A stretch of 38,241 nt of DNA from CAYWNA01 sp964459305. Its GTDB lineage: Bacteria > Planctomycetota > Planctomycetia > Pirellulales > Pirellulaceae. The DNA lies in assembly GCA_964459305.1 (NCBI GenBank), contig CAYWNA010000114.1, positions 1 to 38,241 of the forward strand, given 5' to 3'. The notes under the pieces are model-generated. The model did no database searches. It worked only from the letters and a program-made list of their open reading frames with translations, and was not told the origin of the DNA. The translations under genes were made by a program, and so were the position numbers. Positions 15,901-24,127 of this stretch are shown in pieces; within the stretch, counting starts at the first letter, position 1; each line of letters starts with the position of its first letter.

Positions 15901-18013
15901 CGTATTCTCGGCCTACCTCCTCGATCGGTTGGCTCCACAGTTCGCGACCGTTGTACGCATCAAAGGCCACAACGTGGTTCTGGCCTTGTATGAAGACGCG
16001 CCCGTTGGTGGACACGGGCGGCGATGGCATAAGATGGCGATCGACAAATCGACCTGGTCCGGGCCCGCCGAACCAAAGCACCTCGATCGGGAACCGCACG
16101 CGGCTTTCGCTGCCGATACCACGGCGTCCGCCGTCTGCCCAAGGATATCGCCATTCGCCCGCTCCGGGTAATTTGCCGCGGATAACGACACTGTCTTCAA
16201 CTTCTGTCCGAGGAATCTCAGCATTGCTGATGAACTCCTTCCTGGCGTTGTCGTCGACGCCAAGAAAACAGAGCAAGCCGCCACAGGGTCGAAGCACGCG
16301 ATAGCATTCCGCTGCCGAGACGCCCTTTGCCGGCCCGGAAACAACGACAAGGTCTGCAAAATAGGGCGGAAGACGCAGGTGTTCCGGATGCACGTCGACG
16401 CGCGAACCGTAGATGCCGACGTCCAGGAGGCGCTCGCGTTCTGACGTCACTTGAGCCGCGTCTCGAATCAGAGCGACGACGTGAAGCCGGGTCTGTCGGG
16501 CGAGGGCCTCGGCGAGTCGGCTATCCGGCTCGCCAACGACCAATGCGTAGCCTTCGGACTTGCCCGATCGCTGAACGATATCCTTCACCATTTCCTTCTG
16601 CTCGTCGGAGATGTTCGGCGGCCCAGGTTCGTCCTTCACATGCGTAGGCGCGGAGCTGGCACGCTTGCCGGGGTCAAAACACAGCAGGTCTCCCGTGTGT
16701 GTTGCGGCCACAAGACGCCCGTCGGCGACAGCCATCCCCCGTACCTGCTGGCCCTTCATGTCGACACGCCACACCGGCTTGCCGTCCGCAGCATCGAACG
16801 CCGCGATCGAGTCTCGGTTGCCCGTCAGCAAGGTTCCGCCGGCCATGGCCAGGCAGTAGACGCGAGCCGGGTGAGGCGTCGTCCACCGGGCATCGTTCGG
16901 CCCGACCCTTCTGTTCTGACGCACAACGTTCAGGTCGATCGCCTCAATGCTGCCATTGCCAGCCGCGTAAACGACGTCGCCAGAGACCAAGACGCGGTAC
17001 TTGCCGGGGAGATGGCAGAGCTGGTCACCGGTCGCAAGCGGATAGATGATCATGCCGTCCTGAGAAGATGGCTCCGCCTCGCCGATATGCGCTTCGGACG
17101 GATTCTGGGATCGGTTGTTCGTGTGGAAATACAGATCCTCGACCGCCGTGCACCATACGCCTCCACCGTACGACGCGCCGTGGTAGTGCGTCTTCTCCGG
17201 CTTGTAGTGGAGCAGACGGCCGGTGTGGCGATCAAAAGCTGCCGGCACGCTTCGGCCGGTGGGGACGAGCAGAACGTGCTCGGAGGCAACCAGATATCCC
17301 TGCGGTGCAACTCCGCTGAACCCATTCGCAACGGCATGGGGCAGGTCGACGTAGATATTGCCGCTGCTGTCGTTGCACCACAGTTCCTTCCCGGTGTCGG
17401 CCTCCAGCGCATACACGTAGACGCCTTCGGTGGGCCACATCCCGGCCGTGACGTACACGACGTTGTCCACGACCAGCGCGCCGCTGCGGCAGGGATATCG
17501 CGCAATCAAGCGATCATTGCCGATGATACGATCGCTACCGGGCCCCGCACGGAATCGCCACAGGTGTTTGCCCGTCTTGGCATCCAGGCAGTAGAGAAAG
17601 CTGTCGTCGGACACGACATACGCCTTGCCGCGGGCGATCGTGGGGGCAAAGCGAACCGGGCCATCCATGATGGCCCGCCAGATGGGCTTACCCGTCTTTG
17701 CATGCAAAGCGCGCACCGTGTCGTCAGCGGACGATCCGAAGTAGACGAATCCCTCGGCGATGACCGGCTGGAACGCATAGTCGAAGTCCGTCCGGTTGAG
17801 TTCCTTGCCCGGCTCCGGCCAGGCGGGCTTGGGCGGTTGGCTCGGTTGGTAGACCCATCGCTCGGCCAGCGGGAACGACAGGCTCTCGGCCGTGACGCCG
17901 CTTCTCGCCGGATCCTTCTTGTACGCAGGCCAATCCTCAGCGCGAATGCTTGTAACCAGCAAGGCTGCGGCCAGACACATGGCGACGACAATCAGGAAGC
18001 GTCTCTGGTTCAT
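12941..18013 (-). CDS. Giant secreted PQQ-propeller protein with Rossmann-like insert, CBM9-like and malectin domains
   Basis: 1690-aa exported protein with AAGGAAA before its ATG. In order: signal peptide 1-25; PQQ/quinoprotein-type propeller blades about 26-450 with repeated A-x-T-G-K-x-x-W motifs (A-K-T-G-K-P-I-W, A-K-T-G-K-H-L-W, A-D-T-G-K-E-L-W); a Rossmann-like, methyltransferase-resembling segment about 470-600 (G-Y-A-L-V-V-G-E-P, Y-F-A-D-L-V-V-V-S-G, Y-R-V-L-R-P-C-G-G-L); more blades 640-740; a beta-sandwich about 760-945; an inserted repeat at 982-1010; blades about 1015-1395; a CBM9/DOMON-like domain about 1405-1590 (V-D-G-K-L-D-D-A-C-W); and a malectin-like domain 1603-1686 (F-T-V-R-L-H-F-A-E, I-S-G-V-E-V). 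No catalytic residues are certain. It probably binds carbohydrate at the cell surface or periplasm. The S-adenosylmethionine motif is incomplete (G-E-P instead of G-x-G), so methyl transfer is doubtful. Confidence 0.88.
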   Translation of the reverse strand: MNQRRFLIVVAMCLAAALLVTSIRAEDWPAYKKDPARSGVTAESLSFPLAERWVYQPSQPPKPAWPEPGKELNRTDFDYAFQPVIAEGFVYFGSSADDTVRALHAKTGKPIWRAIMDGPVRFAPTIARGKAYVVSDDSFLYCLDAKTGKHLWRFRAGPGSDRIIGNDRLIARYPCRSGALVVDNVVYVTAGMWPTEGVYVYALEADTGKELWCNDSSGNIYVDLPHAVANGFSGVAPQGYLVASEHVLLVPTGRSVPAAFDRHTGRLLHYKPEKTHYHGASYGGGVWCTAVEDLYFHTNNRSQNPSEAHIGEAEPSSQDGMIIYPLATGDQLCHLPGKYRVLVSGDVVYAAGNGSIEAIDLNVVRQNRRVGPNDARWTTPHPARVYCLAMAGGTLLTGNRDSIAAFDAADGKPVWRVDMKGQQVRGMAVADGRLVAATHTGDLLCFDPGKRASSAPTHVKDEPGPPNISDEQKEMVKDIVQRSGKSEGYALVVGEPDSRLAEALARQTRLHVVALIRDAAQVTSERERLLDVGIYGSRVDVHPEHLRLPPYFADLVVVSGPAKGVSAAECYRVLRPCGGLLCFLGVDDNARKEFISNAEIPRTEVEDSVVIRGKLPGAGEWRYPWADGGRRGIGSESRVRFPIEVLWFGGPGPGRFVDRHLMPSPPVSTNGRVFIQGQNHVVAFDAYNGRELWSQPIEEVGREYAQYYSSSLVADDDSVYVVQRHKCYRLDQDTGKTISTYTIPESVIKETAPPTVPDYVDVQWPEAWQVVGPFPKGKPPLSHQALKTVPQRVSVDGKPYVASELKSAGDIIDFTTVFDGYDLKPLGPGEKPATHPRRGKRFSYHDVGRISYAFATINCPKAGKLLIGAGADWGMQWYLDGELVFNALRNDSSSSRRGFYNRQPCSPKDEFFDVDVTAGEHVLAVMVTAGSRGWALASASMAGKAKELMPVATGTNPNVPNLRDLVWGYLSVTDGSSLETVSEPGGRGSRRAERVGQDGSAGASPSRKTVSGLVLGSYNVPVTEGQPAESHLLCRSESKALFALDKKDGSLRWVYRPGPNRIVANIEIAFGDGRLFLIDGTSKADLVRARRRNQKIKAELTLVALDLVDGSELWRQDDVPMLGDRSVRSRLKTNITHLFMGQPSWGHLVYADGVVLYGANATYDTATGKKIWQKTISPGKLPVIYGDRIITSATAFDLRTGEQCMAEDVLTGESVPWRYPRAYGCGPVAGCQNMLFFRSGADGFFDMETEGTTNFGGVRAGCARTLLAANGLLIHPQGYSGCGCSYNYKTNLAFISAPDRGDTWYVFPRRASSGLIKHMAVNFGAPGDRKDERRTAWLGFPRPMLDSACPAPLTVSLRQAACTYRRRATEAIENTDAPWVYSSGLFGQGRIAMNLVLAPGVVLPRRDAAPAVDGKLDDACWKDVKAVPFQNTPFSMLGAKINFRMFRDAENIYFGYHCPHAANTPANEVATPGSNDGLEIYVADSGRRAGIHLVIGRNGQATATFGTVETGRKVDPNWKGQWQSQVQETADGWAAEVALPIKTLTESRMDLRRLQLNCMAQSRTPSGFESVFLSDPLYGTKFRSCVGFRRVVPAPAQRPKPRSFTVRLHFAEFEDARPGQRVFDVAVQDKTVLEGLDIVREAGGPNRALVKKFSDIAASEQIVIELTPKSWPTDDNALPVISGVEVTQQD
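14982..15076. repeat. Palindromic element inserted in frame inside the giant gene, with 8-bp direct repeats
   Basis: Arms of 26 bp with three mismatches (14994-15019, starting CGGGAGGGCGA, and 15039-15064) surround an 18-20 base loop. The exact 8-mer GAAACCGT is found at 14982-14989 and again at 15069-15076, as a target duplication would give. Element plus one 8-mer is 87 bp, 29 codons, so the host frame stays open. The inserted peptide contains G-G-R-G-S-R-R-A-E and G-S-A-G-A-S-P-S-R. Confidence 0.9.
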
Positions 18014-18119
18014 CGCTGTTTCCTTGTATGTGAGGATTCAGTAACGCACGGCATCATGTCTTGACGGCTGGTGCTCCGCTGCCGACGTCAGAGCCGCAGC
18101 GAAGGTGTCTTCTATCGGG

Positions 18120-19088
18120 TCATTTCTGATCGCCTTTGGCGTCTGTGAGTTTTGGACCGGCCGGCCCCACTAGGTTGCGCACGGTGAAGTAGTCCTCCCG
18201 TGAGATTGTCTTTCCTACGGCCCCGGCCGCCTCGGCGATCTGGTCGGGCGTCTTGATCCCGCAGATGGCCACGTGAATTGCCGGGTGCATCAGGGTGGCG
18301 ACTATGCCGAGTTGACAGACGGTTAGCCCGTACCGATCGGCGATGGGCCGGAGGCTCTGGACCTTGTCGCACAGCTCTTTGAAGCGTTCGCCCTGGAAGT
18401 CGGGGTGGTAGCCGCGGAAATCGTCGAAGGTCTCGGTGCCGGTGTACTTGCCGGTCAGTAGCCCCTTGTGCAAGGGCGAGTAAACCATCACCCCAATGTT
18501 TTCCGACTGGCAGTAAGGCAATAGGCCGCTTTCGCCAACGGGATCGATCAGGCTGTACGGTGGCTGAATGACCGAATACGGGCCAAGCCGCCGCTGAGCG
18601 CGGAGTTGCTCGGCCGAGTGATTGCTCACCCCGATGGCACGGACTTTTCCCTGATCGCGAAGTTTGTCCATAGCGCCCGCGATGTCGGCCAACGGTGTGA
18701 GCTGATCGTAGAGGTGGAGCAGGTACAGATCGATCGTCTCGATCCCAAGCCGCCCGAGCGATGCCTCGCAACGTTCGACGATATGGTCGGGCGAAAGGTC
18801 CGGGTACCGTGATCCGTCGGGATTGAAGTGGTTGAAGACCTTGGTGACGATCACTAACTCGTCCCGCGGCAGATCCTTGATCGCCTCGCCGACGACGCTC
18901 TCGCCGTAGCCGTCGCCGTACGCGTCTGCCGTGTCGATGAAGTTGATTCCTTGGTCGAAGGCAAGCCTCATGGCGGCCACGGCATCGTCCTTCGATTGTT
19001 CACCCCAGAATCGGGGACTGAGCTGCCATGTGCCAAAACAAACCGGCGAAACGGATAAGCCACTTTCCCCAAGTATTACGCGGTCCAT
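18120..19088 (-). CDS. Aldo/keto reductase
   Basis: 322-aa cytoplasmic NADPH-dependent oxidoreductase of the aldo/keto reductase superfamily, a typical length for the family. The catalytic tetrad is visible: Asp52 and Tyr57 in F-I-D-T-A-D-A-Y-G, Lys83 in V-T-K-V-F, and His125 in Y-L-L-H-L-Y-D. The strands I-G-V-S-N-H-S near 155 and G-V-M-V-Y-S-P-L near 205 belong to the barrel, and the late I-C-G-I-K-T-P-D-Q-I segment is the usual cofactor-binding region. AGGAGA lies about nine bases upstream of the ATG. Planctomycetes carry many such reductases, and the substrate cannot be told. The giant secreted protein gene lies upstream of nothing shared here: the spacer to it is 106 bases and they may or may not be cotranscribed. 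Confidence 0.93.
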   Translation of the reverse strand: MDRVILGESGLSVSPVCFGTWQLSPRFWGEQSKDDAVAAMRLAFDQGINFIDTADAYGDGYGESVVGEAIKDLPRDELVIVTKVFNHFNPDGSRYPDLSPDHIVERCEASLGRLGIETIDLYLLHLYDQLTPLADIAGAMDKLRDQGKVRAIGVSNHSAEQLRAQRRLGPYSVIQPPYSLIDPVGESGLLPYCQSENIGVMVYSPLHKGLLTGKYTGTETFDDFRGYHPDFQGERFKELCDKVQSLRPIADRYGLTVCQLGIVATLMHPAIHVAICGIKTPDQIAEAAGAVGKTISREDYFTVRNLVGPAGPKLTDAKGDQK

Positions 19089-19140
19089 TTGTAGATTCTC
19101 CTGCTAGTGTCGCCTTTCGCTCCGAGGTTGTGAGGAATTC

Positions 19141-19198
19141 GGCGAGCCGGGGGCGTGAGCCGCCGGATCTATCAGCGGGCTGACGCCCGCCGCTCGCC
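19141..19198. repeat. Palindromic element, family 3
   Basis: Imperfect 28-bp inverted repeat. The left arm GGCGAGCCGGGGGCGTGAGC (from 19141) pairs with the right arm ending GCCCGCCGCTCGCC (to 19198), with about six mismatches and almost no loop. It lies in the 158-base spacer between the Tat protein and aldo/keto reductase genes. Confidence 0.75.
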
Positions 19199-19246
19199 AT
19201 CTTTCGCCCCGCGAAAGTGGCGACCAAACGCAACTTTCTCGGTCTC

Positions 19247-20350
19247 TCAGCTCTTGATCCCCAGCTTCGCCTCACGAGCCTTGCGGTAGGTTTCGTTTCC
19301 TTCGGGATCACCGCATATGCGCCACTCGTGGGCACGTTCCTCGCCGTCACCATAGCCACAGATGTCCCGTGTCGACGGGATTCTCTCGTACAGCAACTCG
19401 TAGAGCTTCCGTGCCGGGAGCGTGTCGCTGTATTTCAGCCCGAGTTTCTGCAGCACGTCCAGGTCCTTCTTCTGATCCCGCAGGGCCATGCTTTTGCCGC
19501 CGAGACACATCTTGGTCTTTGAATCGTAGCGCGAACAGGGCGGACATATCATGCAGGTTCCGCGGATGAGTGTCACTGGAATGTCGGGATTCTTGTGAAT
19601 CGCGTCGATGGCTTCGAAGAGGTTGTCTTCTTTGATCGGTGCGAGCTTCTCCATCCGGCCTCCGTAGAAACAACTCATGCACATCAAGTGGTGCGGCCGG
19701 ATCTGGAGTGTCTTGGCCTGGTAGATCGCCGCGACCGACGACTTCTTGAAGCCGGCCTTTTCTTCTTCGTCGCGCGGCGAGATGATAGCTTTGATCCCCC
19801 GCGCGTGGCCCTGTTCATAATTCCCGCTCCCGGCCCGCTGGCATCCCCGCCACGTCTCGCCCGTGACCGTTTCGTAGCCGCAGATTCCCTTGGCCGTGGG
19901 AATGTCGGCCAAGAGCCGTTCGAACATGTCGACCGCAGGCCGGGCGTCGCCGGGCACCAGACCGAGCTTCTGGATGACGTCCAAATCACGCTTGGCGTTG
20001 AACAGTTCGCCCTCTGGTGTATCCCCTTCCGTGCCAGGGTTTTGGTAACGGTAAACGGACTCGGCATTCAGTCGAAGGCGAATCGGAATCTTGGGGTCCT
20101 CTCGCACCGCCGTGAGGATTTCGGTCAATCTCGCATCGCCGAGCTTCTCGCTCTGCCCTTCGCCGATCCGGCAGACGATGCACATCAATTGATAGGGTCG
20201 CACGTCGAGGAACTCGACATCCGGCGTCGTCTGTGACCCGGTGCCCGGCTGCGGCGATCCCGCGGCAACGGTGGACTCTAGCGACGTTAAGCCGAGGGTT
20301 GCCACCGCCCCAGCTTTGGCAAAGCCCCGTCGATTCATACGCTGGCTCAT
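19247..20350 (-). CDS. Tat-exported protein with two DUF1284-like Cys domains
   Basis: 367-aa protein from ATG 20350, with GGGAGG six bases upstream (the adjacent ATG at 20353 is the alternative). M-N-R-R-G-F-A-K-A-G-A-V-A-T-L-G is a twin-arginine signal, implying export in a folded, possibly cofactor-bearing state. The mature protein is an internal duplication: R-P-Y-Q-L-M-C-I-V-C (residues 51-60) matches R-P-H-H-L-M-C-M-S-C (about 218-227), and D-L-D-V-I-Q-K-L-G-L ... I-C-G-Y matches D-L-D-V-L-Q-K-L-G-L ... I-C-G-Y. R-P-H-H-L-x-C is the signature I associate with DUF1284. Copy 2 has a cysteine cluster T-C-M-I-C-P-P-C-S-R-Y and K-M-C that copy 1 lacks. A metal or Fe-S site in copy 2 is inferred. 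Function unknown. Confidence 0.8.
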   Translation of the reverse strand: MSQRMNRRGFAKAGAVATLGLTSLESTVAAGSPQPGTGSQTTPDVEFLDVRPYQLMCIVCRIGEGQSEKLGDARLTEILTAVREDPKIPIRLRLNAESVYRYQNPGTEGDTPEGELFNAKRDLDVIQKLGLVPGDARPAVDMFERLLADIPTAKGICGYETVTGETWRGCQRAGSGNYEQGHARGIKAIISPRDEEEKAGFKKSSVAAIYQAKTLQIRPHHLMCMSCFYGGRMEKLAPIKEDNLFEAIDAIHKNPDIPVTLIRGTCMICPPCSRYDSKTKMCLGGKSMALRDQKKDLDVLQKLGLKYSDTLPARKLYELLYERIPSTRDICGYGDGEERAHEWRICGDPEGNETYRKAREAKLGIKS

Positions 20351-20542
20351 CATCTTCCTCCCACGATTGAAGGGACATCTTACGTTTGATGTAGGTCTGG
20401 ATCTGACCCCGGTCCACAATGCTGCCATTTCAGTATAACGATTTCACGGCTGTCCACAGCCCAATGCGGGCGCCAATGTTTTTTCGGGTATACTAGTTGC
20501 CAGATGTCTCGACACAATTGCGAAGATTCAAGGAACACTGTG

Positions 20543-22285
20543 ATGCAAATGACTCGCCTCTTCTCCAGTCTTCGACTTCCGAGCGTGGTTCTGTACCTGA
20601 TCGTGTTTCTGGTCCCGTGGAGTCCGCTCGCAGGCAAGGATCCTAAGACTCTCTCCGAGGCAAGAGGCCGCAACGGCATGGTGGTCAGCGTCAGCCCGCC
20701 GGCGACGCGTGTGGGCTTTGATATTCTGAAAGCGAGCGGCAACAGCGTGGATGCCGCGATCGCGGTGGAATTCGCGCTCGCCGTCACTTGGCCCGCAGCC
20801 GGGAACATCGGTGGAGGCGGGTTTATGATGGTGCATCCGCCCGGCGGTCGAGAGGTGGTGTGCATCGAATACCGCGAGACGGCGCCGGAAGCAGCCACGG
20901 AGACCATGTTCGATTGGGACGACGGCCGTCACACGCACAAGATCGTCGGCGTGCCCGGAACCGTACATGGCATGGCCACCGCCCACGAACGATTCGGCAA
21001 GCTGGAATGGACCGAACTCGTCCTTCCAGCGGTGCGGCTGGCTGAAGGTGGATTCGAAATCGATGAGGCCCTCGCCAGGTCGCTGAATGGTGTGCTTCGG
21101 AGCAAAAGCGTCAAGGAAGGCGAACACCATCAGGAACTCATCCGCGTTTACAGCAAGCCGGATGGCGCCCAATGGCAAGCCGGCGATCGGCTGGTGTTGC
21201 CCGACTTGGCACGCACCTTGCGCCGCGTTGTGGAGCAAGGCGCGGATGGATTTTACCGTGGTGAAACCGCTGAACTGCTGGTCGCGGAGATGGGCCGCGG
21301 CGAGGGGCTTATCAGCAAGAACGATCTGGCCAACTACCGCGCGAAGGCCCGGCCGGCGATTCACGGGCGATTTCGCGGCCACGACGTATACGGTCCGCCG
21401 CCGCCGAGCTCCGGTGGTACTTGTTTGGTGGAAATGCTGAACGTCCTCGAACGGTTCGATCTGCGTGAGCACGAGCGATTCTCCCCGCGCAATCTGCATG
21501 TGCTGGCCGAGACGATGAAACGCGTCTATTGCGACCGGGCGCTCTTTCTGGCGGACTCGGATTTCGCGGAAATCCCCGGGCGGTTGACCCAGAAATCCTA
21601 CGCCTGCCGCTTGGCGGAAGACATCGATCTTACGCGGGCAACACCGAGTGAGACATTGGCGCCGAAGATCCAAATCGCGGACGAACCGCCGGAGACGACC
21701 CATTTTTCTGTCATTGATGCCGACGGCATGGCCGTGTCCAACACAACGACGCTGGAGGGCGGCTGGGGCGCCCGGATCGTAGTCAAGGACGCCGGCTTTG
21801 TGCTAAACAACGAAATGGGCGACTTCAATTGGTTTCCCGGGCACACGGATCGCGACGGACGAATCGGCACGGAGCCGAACCGTGTTCGTCCCGGCCAGCG
21901 CATGCTCAGTTCGCAGACACCGACGATCGTAGCTCGGAATGGCCGCCCGGTCTTGATTACCGGCAGCCCCGGCGGCCGCACGATTATTAATACTTCGCTG
22001 CAGATGGTCCTGAACGTCGTCGAGTTCGAAATAGACTTACCCACGGCAATGCGTGCGGCGCGCGTCCACCACCAGTGGTTCCCCGACAAACTGACCTACG
22101 AAACGCACGGCGGCCAAATCACCGGAGATACGGCTGCCAAACTGCGAGCCATGGGACACGAATTGTCCGCACGATCCAAGAGCGGCCGTCAAGGCGACGC
22201 TCATTCGATCTACATCAATCCGGAAACCGGTGTCTACCACGGCGTGGCCGACTGTCGAACGAGTGGGCTAGCGCTGGGATACTGA
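20543..22285 (+). CDS. ggt: Gamma-glutamyltransferase (glutathione hydrolase)
   Basis: About 580-aa N-terminal-nucleophile hydrolase that cleaves the gamma-glutamyl bond of glutathione and related compounds outside the cytoplasm. It would be made as a precursor and self-cleave into two chains. A hydrophobic signal (V-V-L-Y-L-I-V-F-L-V-P-W) follows the chosen ATG. Family motifs: G-G-N-S-V-D-A-A-like S-G-N-S-V-D-A-A-I-A near residue 65, N-I-G-G-G-G-F near 88, and E-Y-R-E-T-A-P near 110. T-T-H-F-S-V holds the nucleophile as its first Thr (about residue 385), G-F-V-L-N-N-E-M-G-D-F follows, and G-S-P-G-G-R-T-I-I-N-T is the oxyanion segment. The start at 20543 is preceded by AAGGA; ATGs at 20504 and 20549 are alternatives. 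The divergent spacer holds TATACT at 20489-20494 without a clear -35 box. Confidence 0.93.
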   Translation: MQMTRLFSSLRLPSVVLYLIVFLVPWSPLAGKDPKTLSEARGRNGMVVSVSPPATRVGFDILKASGNSVDAAIAVEFALAVTWPAAGNIGGGGFMMVHPPGGREVVCIEYRETAPEAATETMFDWDDGRHTHKIVGVPGTVHGMATAHERFGKLEWTELVLPAVRLAEGGFEIDEALARSLNGVLRSKSVKEGEHHQELIRVYSKPDGAQWQAGDRLVLPDLARTLRRVVEQGADGFYRGETAELLVAEMGRGEGLISKNDLANYRAKARPAIHGRFRGHDVYGPPPPSSGGTCLVEMLNVLERFDLREHERFSPRNLHVLAETMKRVYCDRALFLADSDFAEIPGRLTQKSYACRLAEDIDLTRATPSETLAPKIQIADEPPETTHFSVIDADGMAVSNTTTLEGGWGARIVVKDAGFVLNNEMGDFNWFPGHTDRDGRIGTEPNRVRPGQRMLSSQTPTIVARNGRPVLITGSPGGRTIINTSLQMVLNVVEFEIDLPTAMRAARVHHQWFPDKLTYETHGGQITGDTAAKLRAMGHELSARSKSGRQGDAHSIYINPETGVYHGVADCRTSGLALGY

Positions 22286-22351
22286 CTTCACTCAATGGAG
22301 ACTTGTTCACACTCACTCCGCGGCCCGGACTCACCTGGCCCGCCCTGGCGT

Positions 22352-23992
22352 TCACATCAACGTGAGAAGCCAGAACAAGGTCAGCGCGACGGGCCCCAAG
22401 ATGAACAGGGCTATCAACATCACATACGTGGCAATGACGGATATGGTTGACTGGTCCGCCGGATGGAAGATCAGCGAAAAGGTTGCCGGGCGCTTTCTCG
22501 AATACAGCGAAAGAAACACGCACCATACCGCCGTTGCCGCCGCACAACTGCAGGCGACCACGAGCCAGTAGTCTGAGATCTTGTCGGTTTGGTCGATATC
22601 GACATACCGGTAGTCGAAGAAGTACCAACGGTCAACCTCCAAGACAGCCGGGGCCGCGCCCAAAGCGCCGAGCATGAATGCCGGCCACAGAAGCATCACA
22701 GCCAGAATGACGCCGTATCCGGCAACCAGCGGCGGCAGGACCGAGAACTGCGGGAAACTCATCATGCTCCAATTCTTGGCCCAGCCAACTAGGATCCGGG
22801 CCAACACAAACGAGACGATGCATGCGGGGATGGCCAACGCCTCCATGTCGAGTTGATTCCCAGGCATGCCTGCCACCCCAAGCGCCGCCCAACTGCAGAC
22901 GGCCAAGAAGACCTCTTTCGGCCGCCACGGACCCCAGGTCAGACCGCTTACCCATTCCCGGTTTGCCTCCAAGCGGTTGATCAATTCGGCCCTCCAAGCG
23001 ATCAATCTGGCCCTCCAAGAATGCCATCGCGGTTCGCCCTGAGCAATCGTGTCGATGCGAGACCTCACATCGCTAACCCGCTGGTAACGTTGCGCCGGCT
23101 CTTTGGCCAGGGCGCGCAGGACGACTTCGTCGAGCCGCACGTCAACTTGCACCTTTTGCGACGGGGGCTCGAAACGTCCGATGGGCAGTTCACCGGTCAG
23201 CATTTCGTAGAACACGACGCCCAGTGAATAGATGTCGGCGCGGTGATCGACTTCCAATGGCCGTTCCACCTGTTCAGGCGCCATATAATGTGGCGTGCCC
23301 ACGACTTGCCTCGTGGCCGTGAGGTTGGCGCTCTCGCCTGCCGCAGTTAAGAGCTTGGCCAAGCCAAAATCGGCGATCTTCATTCGGCCACGCCGGTCCA
23401 ACAGGATGTTCTCCGGTTTGATGTCGCGATGGACGATGCCCTCTTCGTGGGCGTATTGCAGGGCGTCGCAGATCTTGGGAACGATTTCCAACGCTTCGCT
23501 TGGCGAAAAACTGCCTCTCTCTAGTGCCTGTCGTAGGTTGACGCCGTCGATATACTCCATCACGAAGTAGAATAGGCCATCTGTCTCGCCAAAATCGTGC
23601 AGCGCCACGATATTCGGATGCGACAGACTGGCCAGGGCTCGCGCCTCGCGGGCGAAGCGTTCGGCGAATTTCGGGTCCATCCCGGCATCGCGGGGCAGAA
23701 CCTTCAATGCGACAATTCGGTTCAGCGTCGGCTGCCGGGCCTTGTACACCGCGCCCATGCCTCCGTGGCCGATCAATTCGAGGATCTCAAGTTGCGGAAA
23801 CAGTGGATCCAGTTCATTGATCTTCGGCGCGTGAAAACGATGAGCGCCGTCATGGTCTTGGGTGGCGTACTGCGGATCAGACTCCGAATTGTGCATGGCA
23901 CGTTGCATGAGACAGCTCGGACATTGCCCCTTCAACTCGTCGCTGGGATGATATCCCGAGCCGCATTGCTGGCAGACGACTTGCTCGGACAC
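22352..23992 (-). CDS. Ser/Thr protein kinase with N-terminal zinc ribbon and polytopic membrane C-terminus
   Basis: About 546-aa Hanks-type kinase. I chose the GTG at 23992 because GGGAG lies seven bases upstream; a GTG at 24034 is an alternative. Residues 7-27 form a C-x2-C...C-x2-C zinc ribbon (V-C-Q-Q-C-G ... C-P-S-C). The kinase domain is complete: I-G-H-G-G-M-G-A-V-Y near 74, A-L-K-V-L near 95, V-H-R-D-I-K-P-E-N near 187, A-D-F-G-L near 207 and G-T-P-H-Y-M-A-P-E-Q near 232. From about residue 360 there are four or five hydrophobic segments (for example A-I-P-A-C-I-V-S-F-V-L-A and Y-V-M-L-I-A-L-F-I-L-G), so the enzyme is anchored in the membrane with the kinase in the cytoplasm. No PASTA or other extracellular sensor is present. 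Confidence 0.92.
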   Translation of the reverse strand: MSEQVVCQQCGSGYHPSDELKGQCPSCLMQRAMHNSESDPQYATQDHDGAHRFHAPKINELDPLFPQLEILELIGHGGMGAVYKARQPTLNRIVALKVLPRDAGMDPKFAERFAREARALASLSHPNIVALHDFGETDGLFYFVMEYIDGVNLRQALERGSFSPSEALEIVPKICDALQYAHEEGIVHRDIKPENILLDRRGRMKIADFGLAKLLTAAGESANLTATRQVVGTPHYMAPEQVERPLEVDHRADIYSLGVVFYEMLTGELPIGRFEPPSQKVQVDVRLDEVVLRALAKEPAQRYQRVSDVRSRIDTIAQGEPRWHSWRARLIAWRAELINRLEANREWVSGLTWGPWRPKEVFLAVCSWAALGVAGMPGNQLDMEALAIPACIVSFVLARILVGWAKNWSMMSFPQFSVLPPLVAGYGVILAVMLLWPAFMLGALGAAPAVLEVDRWYFFDYRYVDIDQTDKISDYWLVVACSCAAATAVWCVFLSLYSRKRPATFSLIFHPADQSTISVIATYVMLIALFILGPVALTLFWLLTLM

Positions 23993-24060
23993 CGGCACTC
24001 TCCCGGAGGACTGCCTCCGTTGACTGATAAGCACCCGCTCATAGCTATTTTGGCGGTATT

Positions 24061-24127
24061 CGTCTAGCGGCTAGCCGAAGGCGACTGGGCGGCGTATTCG
24101 CCGACGCCTTCGGCTGGCCGTTAAACG
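24061..24127. repeat. Palindromic element, family 2, diverged copy
   Basis: 23-bp arms with three mismatches: CGTCTAGCGGCTAGCCGAAG at the left (24061-) pairs with a right arm ending CCGTTAAACG (-24127). The ends (CGTYTAR, with AGCCG and AGGCG inside) match the complete copy at 9101-9176. It is upstream of the zinc-ribbon kinase and next to a transposase remnant. Confidence 0.8.

Noticed and set aside
12941..18013. True PQQ-dependent alcohol dehydrogenase
   Set aside because: Only the propeller A-x-T-G-K-x-x-W motif is seen. The calcium/PQQ catalytic Asp region and vicinal cysteines typical of the dehydrogenases were not found.
16451..18064. 537-codon plus-strand open frame opposite the giant secreted-protein gene
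   Set aside because: It is a shadow in G+C-rich DNA: Arg/Val/Asp-rich translation with no domain, no signal and no ribosome-binding site, fully antisense to a gene with clear domains.
20466..20494. Sigma-70 promoter for ggt at TATACT (20489-20494)
   Set aside because: A good -10 hexamer, but there is no TTGACA-like sequence at a suitable distance; kept only as a remark.
20528..21703. 391-codon minus-strand frame opposite gamma-glutamyltransferase
   Set aside because: Antisense shadow; no motif and overlaps conserved catalytic regions of ggt.
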